22,787 nt of DNA from NCBI GenBank assembly GCA_002441345.1, contig DJVU01000091.1, forward strand, positions 22,843 through 45,629, read 5' to 3'. This DNA comes from Bacteroidales bacterium UBA6248 (lineage in GTDB: Bacteria; Bacteroidota; Bacteroidia; Bacteroidales; Lentimicrobiaceae). The notes under the pieces are model-generated. The model was not told the DNA's origin. It ran no database searches and worked only from the letters and a program-made list of their open reading frames with translations. The position numbers and the translations under genes are program-made. This document shows, in pieces, positions 15,401 through 22,184 of this stretch (the stretch's first letter is position 1; each line of letters starts with the position of its first letter).

Positions 15401-17397
15401 TCAAAGGCGGTAAATGGGGCAAAATGCTGTGTAAACGGATCGCGGAAAATACTGCACGGCGTATTGTTTTGTTTAAGCAGCAGGGTATCATCATCATATA
15501 CATACAATGAGCCCGGAAGTGCGATTTTCCCGGTCCAGGCCACGCTGTTGTCCAATCTGTTGTGTCCCCAGTCAATGGTTACTTTGTAGTCGCCGTTGGT
15601 AAGAGGCATCATTGAAATATTCAGTCCGGTAAGGTATATGCTATCGTTGTTAACCAACCCGAATGAAGTATTCGGTGAAATAATTCCATCACTGTTTACT
15701 ATATTGTAGAAAGTTGTGGTATTAACCGGCGCCGGGTTGGTAGACAGATTGAACGATCTTGAGCCCCTGAATGCATCCCGTTCATCCATAAGATATGGAA
15801 TAGAATCTGTTTCAACCAATTGACCGTTTACAAATAATTGTTTGCGAAACAATCCATAAGCATTGTCTCTTGTCAGGGTGTTTGGAAAGGGATATTTGTC
15901 ATAAAACTGAGCCATTGCATCGTTTGTCCCCATGAATGAATTTGGGTCGTCCCTTTTACCACGTTCGGCAGAACCATGGGCAATACAATTTATCATAGTA
16001 TTGTCCAGATGAGAATAATCATAATTACCCTCTGCAGATATTATCCTGAGATGATCGGATTCACCTGAAGGCCTTATATTGTCGCCGGAAAGGATGTCTT
16101 TTCCGACCTGATAGTAAGCATAAATGCCTGGTTTTCCAGCAGGCCTGCATTCATCTGAGGAATATTGAAGAAAATCTAATTTGTCATTTAACCCTATTTT
16201 ATGATTTTCGAGCCATATATATTGGTTTTTAGCTCCTGCATCAACATAGGGAAGTTTTATTCTTATTGCATCACCGGTTGTTACAAAATCGCGGAGGATA
16301 AAATTTTTGGTTCCATCCGTCTGTGTAATATCTGAAGGTTGGTTACTCGCAGCAATGTATGAATTTGTAGAATTGTAAACCGGGCTTTTCCAGTGCAGCC
16401 ACCATCGGTCAAAGCCATTTACGGAAACCAGGCCCGTGCTGCTTTGGCCCATTATTCCATATCCTCCCATCAGTTGCAGAAATACCCGTCCGGAATTTCC
16501 TTCCCAGCCATTACCTCCTCCACTATGCATATTATTAAAACCAATAAAAAAATGACCGGCTTCATGGTAAATGGCAGAAACCGGATTTTCAATCATATCC
16601 GTTTCGTTACCAATACATTGAATTGTCATCCAGGGAATTTGCAATGAATTCTCATCAGGGAAAATCAGCGTCTCAAAAACAGGTATCCCTCTCCCTATGC
16701 CTTTATTAATTTCACCATAAACCAACATTCGGGATTCATCGCCTATCTGAATTGTTTTTGTGCAGGTATTCCGTATCAGCATGGTTACGAAATCGAAATA
16801 CCCATCGTTATTAAGATCGTACTCCGAATAATCATGCTGGTGAAATATCGTTTCCAGCCCACCATCATTTGCCTGAAGAAATTCTATGGACTTTGTTACA
16901 AAATCATTCAGTGTAAATTGATGATAATCCATACTGTTACCATTGGTAATATATGATTGTCGGATATTTATCAGAACATAATCACCTATTATATACAGAT
17001 TCCCCAATGATGCTTCATGGAATTTTCTGGTAAATATCCCATGAGTAATTCCATTTTCGTTGTATTCTGTATCAAACAGGTCAGGGAGCCATTCAGGTAA
17101 TTGATCTGAATTATTAATACCTGAAACGGTTTCTTCCGGCCAGGCGCCACCGGGATTGTTGTAGTATGGATCCATTTCAGGAGTCTGGTCGTAGATAACA
17201 TTAACTAAAATGTTCAAAGAGAGTTTTTGCCCGGTTGGATTACTGAGAAACCCCTCCCAGGAATTAAGGTTGTTTACATTGTCATTCAAGCCATTGCTAA
17301 AAGTCTCATGGTTCATTTCAGCAATATTTAAAGGTACTTGAGCCTGAGGAACACAGTAGAGAAGTGATGATATAAAAATTAAAAGTAACTTTTTCAT
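12487..17397 (-). CDS. Large secreted M6-like metalloprotease/beta-helix protein with T9SS sorting domain
   Basis: 1636 residues. A Sec signal peptide (MKKLLLIFISSLLYCVPQAQ) precedes a region resembling M6 (immune inhibitor A-like) peptidases. It has a calcium-loop-like DLNNDGYFDF (about 192-201) and a zinc-binding HEAGH (278-282), followed by GFNNMH and MGGYGIMG, as expected for a gluzincin. From about 660 come stacked hydrophobic/asparagine repeats (LTLQNSAKLIVKSG and similar), then a longer right-handed parallel beta-helix-like part to about 1230 (FRNNFIGVN, NLVYNNLIRGF). A helical segment follows (about 1290-1440, with IEAGKKEDVLNSAMIRDVM). The last 75 residues (HVFPNPAIDF onward) are a T9SS type A sorting domain. 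A cell-surface or released protease acting on proteins or glycoconjugates is inferred. The substrate is unknown. The gene is AT-rich with a sharp GC-rich patch at about 14,660-15,060. Confidence 0.85.
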   Translation of the reverse strand: MKKLLLIFISSLLYCVPQAQVPLNIAEMNHETFSNGLNDNVNNLNSWEGFLSNPTGQKLSLNILVNVIYDQTPEMDPYYNNPGGAWPEETVSGINNSDQLPEWLPDLFDTEYNENGITHGIFTRKFHEASLGNLYIIGDYVLINIRQSYITNGNSMDYHQFTLNDFVTKSIEFLQANDGGLETIFHQHDYSEYDLNNDGYFDFVTMLIRNTCTKTIQIGDESRMLVYGEINKGIGRGIPVFETLIFPDENSLQIPWMTIQCIGNETDMIENPVSAIYHEAGHFFIGFNNMHSGGGNGWEGNSGRVFLQLMGGYGIMGQSSTGLVSVNGFDRWWLHWKSPVYNSTNSYIAASNQPSDITQTDGTKNFILRDFVTTGDAIRIKLPYVDAGAKNQYIWLENHKIGLNDKLDFLQYSSDECRPAGKPGIYAYYQVGKDILSGDNIRPSGESDHLRIISAEGNYDYSHLDNTMINCIAHGSAERGKRDDPNSFMGTNDAMAQFYDKYPFPNTLTRDNAYGLFRKQLFVNGQLVETDSIPYLMDERDAFRGSRSFNLSTNPAPVNTTTFYNIVNSDGIISPNTSFGLVNNDSIYLTGLNISMMPLTNGDYKVTIDWGHNRLDNSVAWTGKIALPGSLYVYDDDTLLLKQNNTPCSIFRDPFTQHFAPFTAFDCRPNSSLTMSNTSRMIASEKSKIYVQPGSVLTLQNSAKLIVKSGCELIIEDCGNLVIRDNAQLVIESDGIITIKSGANVFMDGLANLDLEDGFIAEPNGIPITMSNAIALLGVPPVKQITANTTWTGQTYKFFDDLYISPGATLNLSGTTLQFFRNAKVKVARSAKLNMTNESTLTASCASELWNGVEVWGDPSISQSPTTNQGFVAMNNSTIELARTGVLLDRPMPTDGPGVPSGHGGGILQAYNSTFRNNFIGVNILGYTFDNISTFENCLFTANEQYPDLNTGIDCHANLNGVIGIDFRKCVFNTMTPFGNSIKNNYGIRSHNSNFLVDGIMSNHKYQRSVFENLKYGVYATSSLSLRNFTVRNSVFKTNNSSIFASGVNNTRITENLIIQPEKENDFEFTMFGIYLEYCDKYTIQQDSLWGVDFWQGENKDRSEVGILIKNSGSAENLVYNNLIRGFQGGIIAEGENRSPLGTGLCIKCNVLIQNLTDIHVIPFTGLPSLNQGIRANQGSNAPEITAPGGNIFTYKQHNPSSININNEFAQPINYFHHSTPNGNNVIPPTDGVIIDNITVFRSAGSTTPFDRNIACPSKLGLNDSKDVLMAKTDSLNTALMIKENELSSLIDDSDTPLMLNNVVSSAPFEALWLHDELLSTSPFLSDTVLIEAGKKEDVLNSAMIRDVMVANPHAAKTPEVMNVLEQRVEPIPDELMAEIEAGKNQIGAKQELEINISDISSELSFSKSRLLDLFYDVNDYDSIRWVLVQFPEPMSEYQKAWTWFDEGNTSNGLSAIQNINLLSLPEHHRNSQSGYTVMAEIFNHLANDTSYLLQNDSVVVQALFALAGSDNPAGVAARNLLFSYRLVEFNPTVTFPDSALKSTRLSNNSKSRSNKAINGLHVFPNPAIDFIIIDYELELSGKLEVIAQDGRVCYSVNLNSGNNQILIRLNNFSPGIYIARITQGKKVLSAKFTVN

Positions 17398-17435
17398 ATT
17401 AATGTGATTTTTAATACATAAATTAATTTATTATG

Positions 17436-17511
17436 TACTCATACATTTAATTAAGTTGAGAAATATAGCTCAGTTAGTCGCTTTATCAAGGTAAATTATA
17501 ATGTATGAGTA
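17436..17511. repeat. 12-bp perfect inverted repeat upstream of the metalloprotease gene
   Basis: TACTCATACATT (17436-17447) and AATGTATGAGTA (17500-17511) are exact reverse complements separated by 52 AT-rich bases. They lie 39-114 bases upstream of the minus-strand gene start, where its promoter should be. Two operator half-sites or the ends of a small element are possible. Confidence 0.6.
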
Positions 17512-17536
17512 GCGATCTTGATAAGTTTTTACGGAG

Positions 17537-17597
17537 GCACATCTTTATCCGGAAAGCAATTGAATACATTGCTTCTGATGTGCCGGAAAAGATGTGC
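17537..17597. repeat. Long imperfect hairpin (61 bases)
   Basis: GCACATCTTT (17537-17546) pairs with AAAGATGTGC (17588-17597). After a one-base bulge, TCCGG (17548-17552) pairs with CCGGA (17583-17587). An inner stem AAGCAAT (17554-17560) / ATTGCTT (17568-17574) encloses a 7-base loop. Together that is 22 pairs, too many for chance alone. No T-run follows on either strand, so it is not a standard terminator. It may be a small non-autonomous repeat element or a structured leader. Confidence 0.65.
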
Positions 17598-17670
17598 ATT
17601 GGATTTATGTAAAGAAAAAATTTGTTCAGTTTCCTGGTAGCAATCACTGCTGTACAGGGCTGACCGGCCT

Positions 17671-17691
17671 TCTCTCTCTCTCTCTCTCTCT
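17671..17691. repeat. TC dinucleotide microsatellite
   Basis: Ten TC units followed by T. It lies in non-coding DNA about 270 bases upstream of the metalloprotease gene. Such tracts can change length by slippage, but here the distance to the gene makes a direct effect on expression doubtful. Confidence 0.85.
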
Positions 17692-18514
17692 ACGCAGACG
17701 TGAATTTGCTCATTCATGAATATAATCTCAAATGAATTATAAAGATTATCAGCTATAGCAGGTATAGCATGTATATAATTGGTTAGTTTTGTAGTATCTG
17801 ACTTCTCATTTTCAGGGTTTCCCGATTTTCAGCTAAGATTTCGGGCACTCAAAGCAAATAATACAGGCAAAATAAAACTAAACAAGTTGTACCTTGATTC
17901 TATTCTTCAGCCTGTCAATGGATATAAGGTGTTAAATGCCTGTTTATTATTATGTTACATAAGCAGGTCTATATTAAAATATAGTTTCTGCCTTAATAGT
18001 ATGGCAGTAAAGGTAGAACATTATTTTGAATTTGAATATTAATTGTCTAATCAAAAGTATTTTAGAATTATTCTGAATAACTAACTGTGCAGTCCCGAAA
18101 AAATATCTGGTCTTATCATTTGAAGAATGAAAACCTTCAGATCCACAAGGATTACTTCAGACATTTGTTTTTTCCGATGTATCAGATTGTTGTTGTCATG
18201 AAATTCTCCTGACGCAATGATTTTTAATTATCAACAATACAGTAACTTATTTCTACTTCAGGGCCCCTGTTGAAAACATTAAACCCTTAAAGCAACCATG
18301 TTACACTTTCTTATTATATCAGCAGGCTCCCTTTCATTTCAGGAGTGCAAATATGGCTAACCGGTACGAAGTATTTTCCCAATTTCAAACATGTTCTTAA
18401 ATATGCCCGTGTATTTTGTTCCTGCCCCGATCGCTACCGGAAGTATTGTGGAACCGACGACGCTTTTTACAGGTCAATAATGTTTATTACTGTGGATTTG
18501 GCAGGCTAAATCCT

Positions 18515-18522
18515 TAAATTTG
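18515..18522 (+). promoter_or_regulatory. Putative -7 promoter element of the OPT gene
   Basis: TAAATTTG followed by C, a perfect TAnnTTTG, 37 bases before the ATG at 18560. A TTTG lies at 18497-18500, but the 14-base spacing is shorter than the usual 17-23. Confidence 0.5.
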
Positions 18523-18559
18523 CGACTTTATCTTTCAGCAAACCTGTAAACTATCGGAT

Positions 18560-20545
18560 ATGGACGAGCACAATGCAGAAATCAAAGGCTTACCTGAAAA
18601 TGCCTACAGCGAATTGAAGCCGGGCGAAGAGTACAAACCGGTGATGTCTCCTCAGAAGGTCTACCCTGAAGTAAACCTGCGTTCGGTATTGCTTGGCCTG
18701 CTGATGGCCGTGATATTTTCGGCCGCGGCCGCTTATCTTGGACTGAAAATCGGGCAGGTGTTCGAAGCTGCCATTCCCATTGCCATCATTGCAGTGGGTT
18801 TATCCGCCGCATCCAAAAGGAAGAATGCGCTGGGCGAAAATGTGATTATCCAGTCAATTGGTGCCAGTTCGGGCGTGATTGTTGCCGGGGCCATCTTTAC
18901 GCTGCCGGCCCTTTATATCCTCAACCTGGAAGCCCACTTTTACCAGGTATTTCTCTCTTCGCTGCTTGGCGGATTTCTGGGAATTCTTTTCCTGATTCCT
19001 TTCCGTAAATATTTTGTTTCGGATATGCATGGCAAGTATCCCTTTCCGGAAGCCACCGCCACCACCGAGGTGCTTGTTTCGGGCGAAAAGGGGGGAAGTC
19101 AGGCCCGGCTGCTGCTTGTTGCGGGGCTGATCGGCGGAATCTACGATTTTATCATTGCCACTTTCGGATGGTGGAGCGAGGTGTTTACCACCCGCGTGAT
19201 TCCCGCCGGCGAGATGATCGCCGATAAGTTCAAGATTGTTTTTAAAATGAATGTGGGTGCAGCCGTTATGGGCCTTGGCTACATTATCGGACTGAAGTAT
19301 GCCGCCATCATCACTGCCGGATCTTTTGTGGGATGGTATGTAATTATCCCGGTGATTTCGCATTTTGCCGAGGGTCAAACCCTGGCCGTCGGCGCCAATG
19401 TCACCGCGCTGATCAGCCAGATGTCGCCCGAAGAGATATTCCGCAATTACGTCAGGCATATTGGCATCGGCGGGATTGCCATGGCCGGCATCATCGGCAT
19501 TATCCGCTCAAGCGGAATCATTAAAAGTGCTTTCGGGCTCGCGGTGAAGGAACTGTCGGGCAAGCAGGCGGTAAGCGCCAACAATAAACGTACCCAGCGC
19601 GACCTGCCGATGAAGATTATTCTCGGCGGTATTCTGCTTACCACCGTGGTAATATTTGTCTTTTTTATGTTCGGAGTGGTCAATAACCTTTCACAGGCGC
19701 TGATCGCCCTTGCTATCGTGATGGTAATTGCCTTTCTGTTTACCACCGTTGCCGCCAACGCCATTGCCATTGTGGGAACCAACCCGGTTTCGGGCATGAC
19801 GCTGATGACGCTGATCATCACCTCGCTGGTGCTTGTCTGGGCCGGCCTTTCGGGAACCGCCGGTATGGTGGCCGCGCTGATCATCGGAGGAGTGGTATGT
19901 ACGGCGCTTTCCATGGCCGGGGGCTTTATCACCGACCTTAAAATCGGTTACTGGCTGGGCTCATCGCCCTACAAACAGCAGACATGGAAGTTTATGGGAA
20001 CCCTGGTATCGGCTGCTACCGTTGGCGGAGTAATCATGATTCTGAATGAGACCTACGGCTTTACCGGTGAAAATGCGCTGGTTGCCCCCCAGGCCAATGC
20101 CATGGCAGCCGTTATTGAGCCCATGATGTCGGGGAAAGCTGCACCCTGGATGCTTTATGCAGCCGGCGCTTTCCTTTCGCTGATCCTTACCATGATCGGC
20201 GTTCCGGCCCTTGCTTTTGCCCTTGGCATGTTTATCCCGCTCGAACTCAATACGCCCCTGCTGGTGGGCGGCATCATAGCCTGGGTTGTGACTACCCGTT
20301 CGAAAGACGCTAAACTCAATCAGGCGCGCAAGGAACGCGGTACCCTCATCGCTTCCGGATTTATCGCTGGCGGTGCGCTGATGGGCGTGGTAAGCGCCAT
20401 GCTCAAATTCGGAGGCATCAATTATGTGAATGCTGAATGGTTTGAATCAAACGCCGCGGAAGCACTTGCCCTGCCTATGTTTGCCGTGATCTGCGGTTAT
20501 GTGATCTGGGAGTCACTCCGGGCTAAACCGGAGACAGAAGCATAA
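18560..20545 (+). CDS. OPT family oligopeptide transporter
   Basis: 661 residues, an inner-membrane transporter of the OPT family, which imports small peptides (and, in some members, metal chelates) with protons. After a polar N-terminus of about 40 residues, hydrophobic segments fill the rest; I count roughly 14 or more. Family-type segments include NLRSVLLGLLMAVIFSAAAAYLGLKIGQ, usual at the first helix, followed by GENVIIQSIGASSG, then FRKYFVSDMHGKYPFPEATATTEVL and NPVSGMTLMTL. Length is as expected for prokaryotic OPT proteins. It has a good -7 box upstream and is followed by pepT on the same strand after 94 bases. That neighbour suggests that the substrate is di- or tripeptides, which PepT would then cleave; this is inference. 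Confidence 0.93.
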   Translation: MDEHNAEIKGLPENAYSELKPGEEYKPVMSPQKVYPEVNLRSVLLGLLMAVIFSAAAAYLGLKIGQVFEAAIPIAIIAVGLSAASKRKNALGENVIIQSIGASSGVIVAGAIFTLPALYILNLEAHFYQVFLSSLLGGFLGILFLIPFRKYFVSDMHGKYPFPEATATTEVLVSGEKGGSQARLLLVAGLIGGIYDFIIATFGWWSEVFTTRVIPAGEMIADKFKIVFKMNVGAAVMGLGYIIGLKYAAIITAGSFVGWYVIIPVISHFAEGQTLAVGANVTALISQMSPEEIFRNYVRHIGIGGIAMAGIIGIIRSSGIIKSAFGLAVKELSGKQAVSANNKRTQRDLPMKIILGGILLTTVVIFVFFMFGVVNNLSQALIALAIVMVIAFLFTTVAANAIAIVGTNPVSGMTLMTLIITSLVLVWAGLSGTAGMVAALIIGGVVCTALSMAGGFITDLKIGYWLGSSPYKQQTWKFMGTLVSAATVGGVIMILNETYGFTGENALVAPQANAMAAVIEPMMSGKAAPWMLYAAGAFLSLILTMIGVPALAFALGMFIPLELNTPLLVGGIIAWVVTTRSKDAKLNQARKERGTLIASGFIAGGALMGVVSAMLKFGGINYVNAEWFESNAAEALALPMFAVICGYVIWESLRAKPETEA

Positions 20546-20639
20546 TCCGGAGGGTGAATGGCACGGAAAGACAGGACGAAAAAATTCATCCGGCTTGCCC
20601 TGCCAAATTGTTAATTTTCAATGAAATAATTCATGTACT

Positions 20640-21863
20640 ATGAAAGAAGTTATAAAAGAACGCTTCCTGCGTTACGTGGGAGTCGATACCCAGAGCGATG
20701 AAAACTCACCAACCTGCCCAAGTACGGCAAAACAACTGGTTTTACTCAGAATGTTGCACGATGAGCTGAAATCGTTCGGTCTTACCGGTGTTTCTATGGA
20801 TGAAAACGGTTACGTAATGGCCACCCTGCCTGCAAACAACGGCAAAAACGGACCGGCCATCGGGTTTATAGCCCATGTGGATACAAGTCCCGATATGCCC
20901 GGCGATAATATTATGCCGCGCATCGTTGAAAACTGGGATGGAAACGATATCGTACTCAACAGCGACCTTGGCATTGTGCTCTCACCTTCCGATTTCCCCG
21001 AGATGAAACAGTATGCAGGGCAAACCCTGATAACCACCGACGGCACCACCCTTCTGGGTGCCGACGATAAAGCCGGAATTGCAGAGATAATGACCGCTGT
21101 GGAGTACCTGGTGAATCATCCCGAAATAAAGCACGGACCTGTTAAGATAGGCTTTACGCCCGATGAGGAGATCGGACGCGGCGTGGATCACTTTGATGTG
21201 AAAAAGTTTGCAGCCGACTGGGCCTATACGCTTGACGGAGGCGAAATCGGTGAACTGGAGTTTGAGAACTTCAACGCCGCTTATGCAAAAATTTCTATCC
21301 AGGGTCGTAATATCCATCCGGGATATGCCAAAGGTAAAATGCAGAATGCCCTGTTGATGGCGACGGAGTTCAATGCTTTGCTTCCCGTTTTCGACCGGCC
21401 GGAGTTTACCCAGGATTACGAAGGGTTTTTTCACCTTGTGAAAATGGAAGGATCGGTGGAGAAGTCCATGATCCAGTACATTATCCGTGATCATAACAGA
21501 ACCCTGTTTGAGCAGCGCAAGGAGACCATGAAGCAATGCGCTGACTTTATGAACCAACGTTACGGAGCAGGTTGCTTCACCCTTGAAATGAAGGATCAGT
21601 ACTACAATATGCGCGAAAAGGTGGAACCTGAGTATCATATTGTGGAGACCGCCCGCCTGGCGATGGAGGCTGTGGGGGTAAAACCCAAAATAAAGCCCAT
21701 CCGCGGGGGCACCGACGGATCCCGCCTCAGCTATATGGGCCTGCTTTGTCCCAATATCTTTGCCGGAGGGCATAACTTCCACGGCAAGTTTGAATTTGTC
21801 CCGCTGGAATCAATGGAAAAAGCAACGGAGGTGATTCTGAAGATTGTGGAGCTGAACTCCTGA
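20640..21863 (+). CDS. pepT: Peptidase T (tripeptide aminopeptidase, M20B)
   Basis: 407 residues, a cytoplasmic dizinc aminopeptidase that removes the N-terminal residue of tripeptides. All active-site residues of the family are visible: AHVDTSPD (zinc ligand His79, catalytic-support Asp81), GADDKAG (bridging Asp142), PDEEIGRG (general base Glu176, zinc ligand Glu177), LDGGE (Asp199) and NFHGKFEF (His381). RGGTDGSRLS (355-364) is the conserved substrate-binding loop of M20 enzymes. Length equals that of enterobacterial PepT (about 408). It starts at ATG 20640 and lies 94 bases after the OPT transporter gene, a pairing that fits peptide uptake and use. A weak TAATTTTC at 20613-20620 is the only promoter-like element between them, so read-through from the OPT gene is possible. 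Confidence 0.97.
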   Translation: MKEVIKERFLRYVGVDTQSDENSPTCPSTAKQLVLLRMLHDELKSFGLTGVSMDENGYVMATLPANNGKNGPAIGFIAHVDTSPDMPGDNIMPRIVENWDGNDIVLNSDLGIVLSPSDFPEMKQYAGQTLITTDGTTLLGADDKAGIAEIMTAVEYLVNHPEIKHGPVKIGFTPDEEIGRGVDHFDVKKFAADWAYTLDGGEIGELEFENFNAAYAKISIQGRNIHPGYAKGKMQNALLMATEFNALLPVFDRPEFTQDYEGFFHLVKMEGSVEKSMIQYIIRDHNRTLFEQRKETMKQCADFMNQRYGAGCFTLEMKDQYYNMREKVEPEYHIVETARLAMEAVGVKPKIKPIRGGTDGSRLSYMGLLCPNIFAGGHNFHGKFEFVPLESMEKATEVILKIVELNS

Positions 21864-21882
21864 GTCAGGCGTTAAAGAATCT

Positions 21883-21902
21883 CGCAAGGACGCTAAGGCG
21901 CA
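21883..21902. repeat. REP-like CGCAAGGACGC repeat
   Basis: CGCAAGGACGCTAAGGCGCA, 20 bases after the pepT stop. Similar CGCAA-GACGC strings are widespread short intergenic repeats in many bacteria. A related string lies in the opposite orientation at 22126-22148. Confidence 0.55.
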
Positions 21903-21990
21903 CTGTCTGTTTCAGAAATTGGAGAAAATTGCAGATAAGATCTGCTGTAGATTTGTTTCTAAAAACGAGCCAGCATTATAGAGTGCCCTT

Positions 21991-22065
21991 GCGTCATTGC
22001 ATCAACCAGAAGCTCTCCACTGCACTACTTTTGCCCCTATTAAGCATTTCACCATCCCCTTCTTC
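21991..22065 (+). pseudogene. Decayed duplicate of the radical SAM gene's promoter and start
   Basis: These 75 bases align with 22138-22211 with 64 identities and one gap (about 85%). The copy includes a -7-like TACTTTTG (22026-22033) and the counterpart of the first nine codons, but the start ATG has become ATT with an inserted base before it. After the aligned part the reading frame continues 17 unrelated-looking codons to a stop. It is a remnant, not a functional gene; whether more of the gene was once present cannot be told. Confidence 0.7.
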
Positions 22066-22125
22066 ATTACAGACAAAACCTGCCTGTATAAGCAGATGCT
22101 GCAGAAGGATTAATAAACTCCATTT

Positions 22126-22148
22126 CTTTGCGGCGTCGCGTCATTGCG
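22126..22148. repeat. Second REP-like repeat, opposite orientation
   Basis: Its reverse complement contains CGCAATGACGC, matching the segment at 21883 in 10 of 11 bases. It overlaps the left end of the intact copy of the duplicated segment and lies just upstream of the radical SAM promoter. Confidence 0.5.
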
Positions 22149-22172
22149 TGAACCAGAAATTCTCCATTGCAC

Positions 22173-22180
22173 TACCTTTG
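22173..22180 (+). promoter_or_regulatory. Putative -7 promoter element of the radical SAM gene
   Basis: TACCTTTG followed by CCCC and ATG. It is a perfect TAnnTTTG only 4 bases before the start codon, so transcription would begin at or next to the ATG, giving a leaderless or nearly leaderless mRNA. The nearest upstream TTG (22144-22146) is 26 bases away, slightly beyond the usual range. Confidence 0.5.
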
Positions 22181-22184
22181 CCCC

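Larger units (their letters stand above)
17398..18559. other. AT-rich divergent intergenic region with several inverted repeats
   Basis: About 1160 bases between the divergent metalloprotease and OPT genes. Besides the repeats at 17436-17511, 17537-17597 and 17671-17691, it holds a hairpin at 17961-17994 (AAG-CAG, then CTATATT/AATATAG, then CTG-C-CTT, 13 pairs). A 41-codon frame from GTG 18087 to TGA 18212 has coding-like codons but no recognisable product. An 87-codon frame from TTG 17779 looks like chance. No RNA gene or mobile-element gene was recognised. Confidence 0.6.
21864..22184. other. Intergenic region built largely of repeats
   Basis: About 320 bases between pepT and the radical SAM gene. 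It contains a REP-like segment (21883-21902), a decayed copy (21991-22065) of the promoter and first codons of the downstream gene, a second REP-like segment in the opposite orientation (22126-22148) and the intact copy (22138-22211), which continues into the gene. An open frame at 21929-22219 runs through these repeats and is not considered a gene. Confidence 0.7.

Noticed and set aside
17529..17717. 62-codon minus-strand frame encoding an Arg-Glu repeat
   Set aside because: The REREREREG stretch is only the translated TC microsatellite, and the frame runs through the long hairpin.
17779..18042. 87-codon plus-strand frame with TTG start
   Set aside because: No promoter, no ribosome binding site, no recognisable motif, in AT-rich spacer containing a hairpin; probably chance.
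18087..18212. 41-codon frame with coding-like codons from GTG 18087
   Set aside because: Too short to support, no known product; mentioned only in the spacer entry.
18854..19459. 201-codon minus-strand open frame
   Set aside because: Antisense to the OPT transporter gene; the translation lacks any recognisable domain and has the composition of a reversed membrane protein gene.
20982..21782. 266-codon minus-strand open frame
   Set aside because: Antisense shadow of pepT, in which every active-site residue is accounted for.
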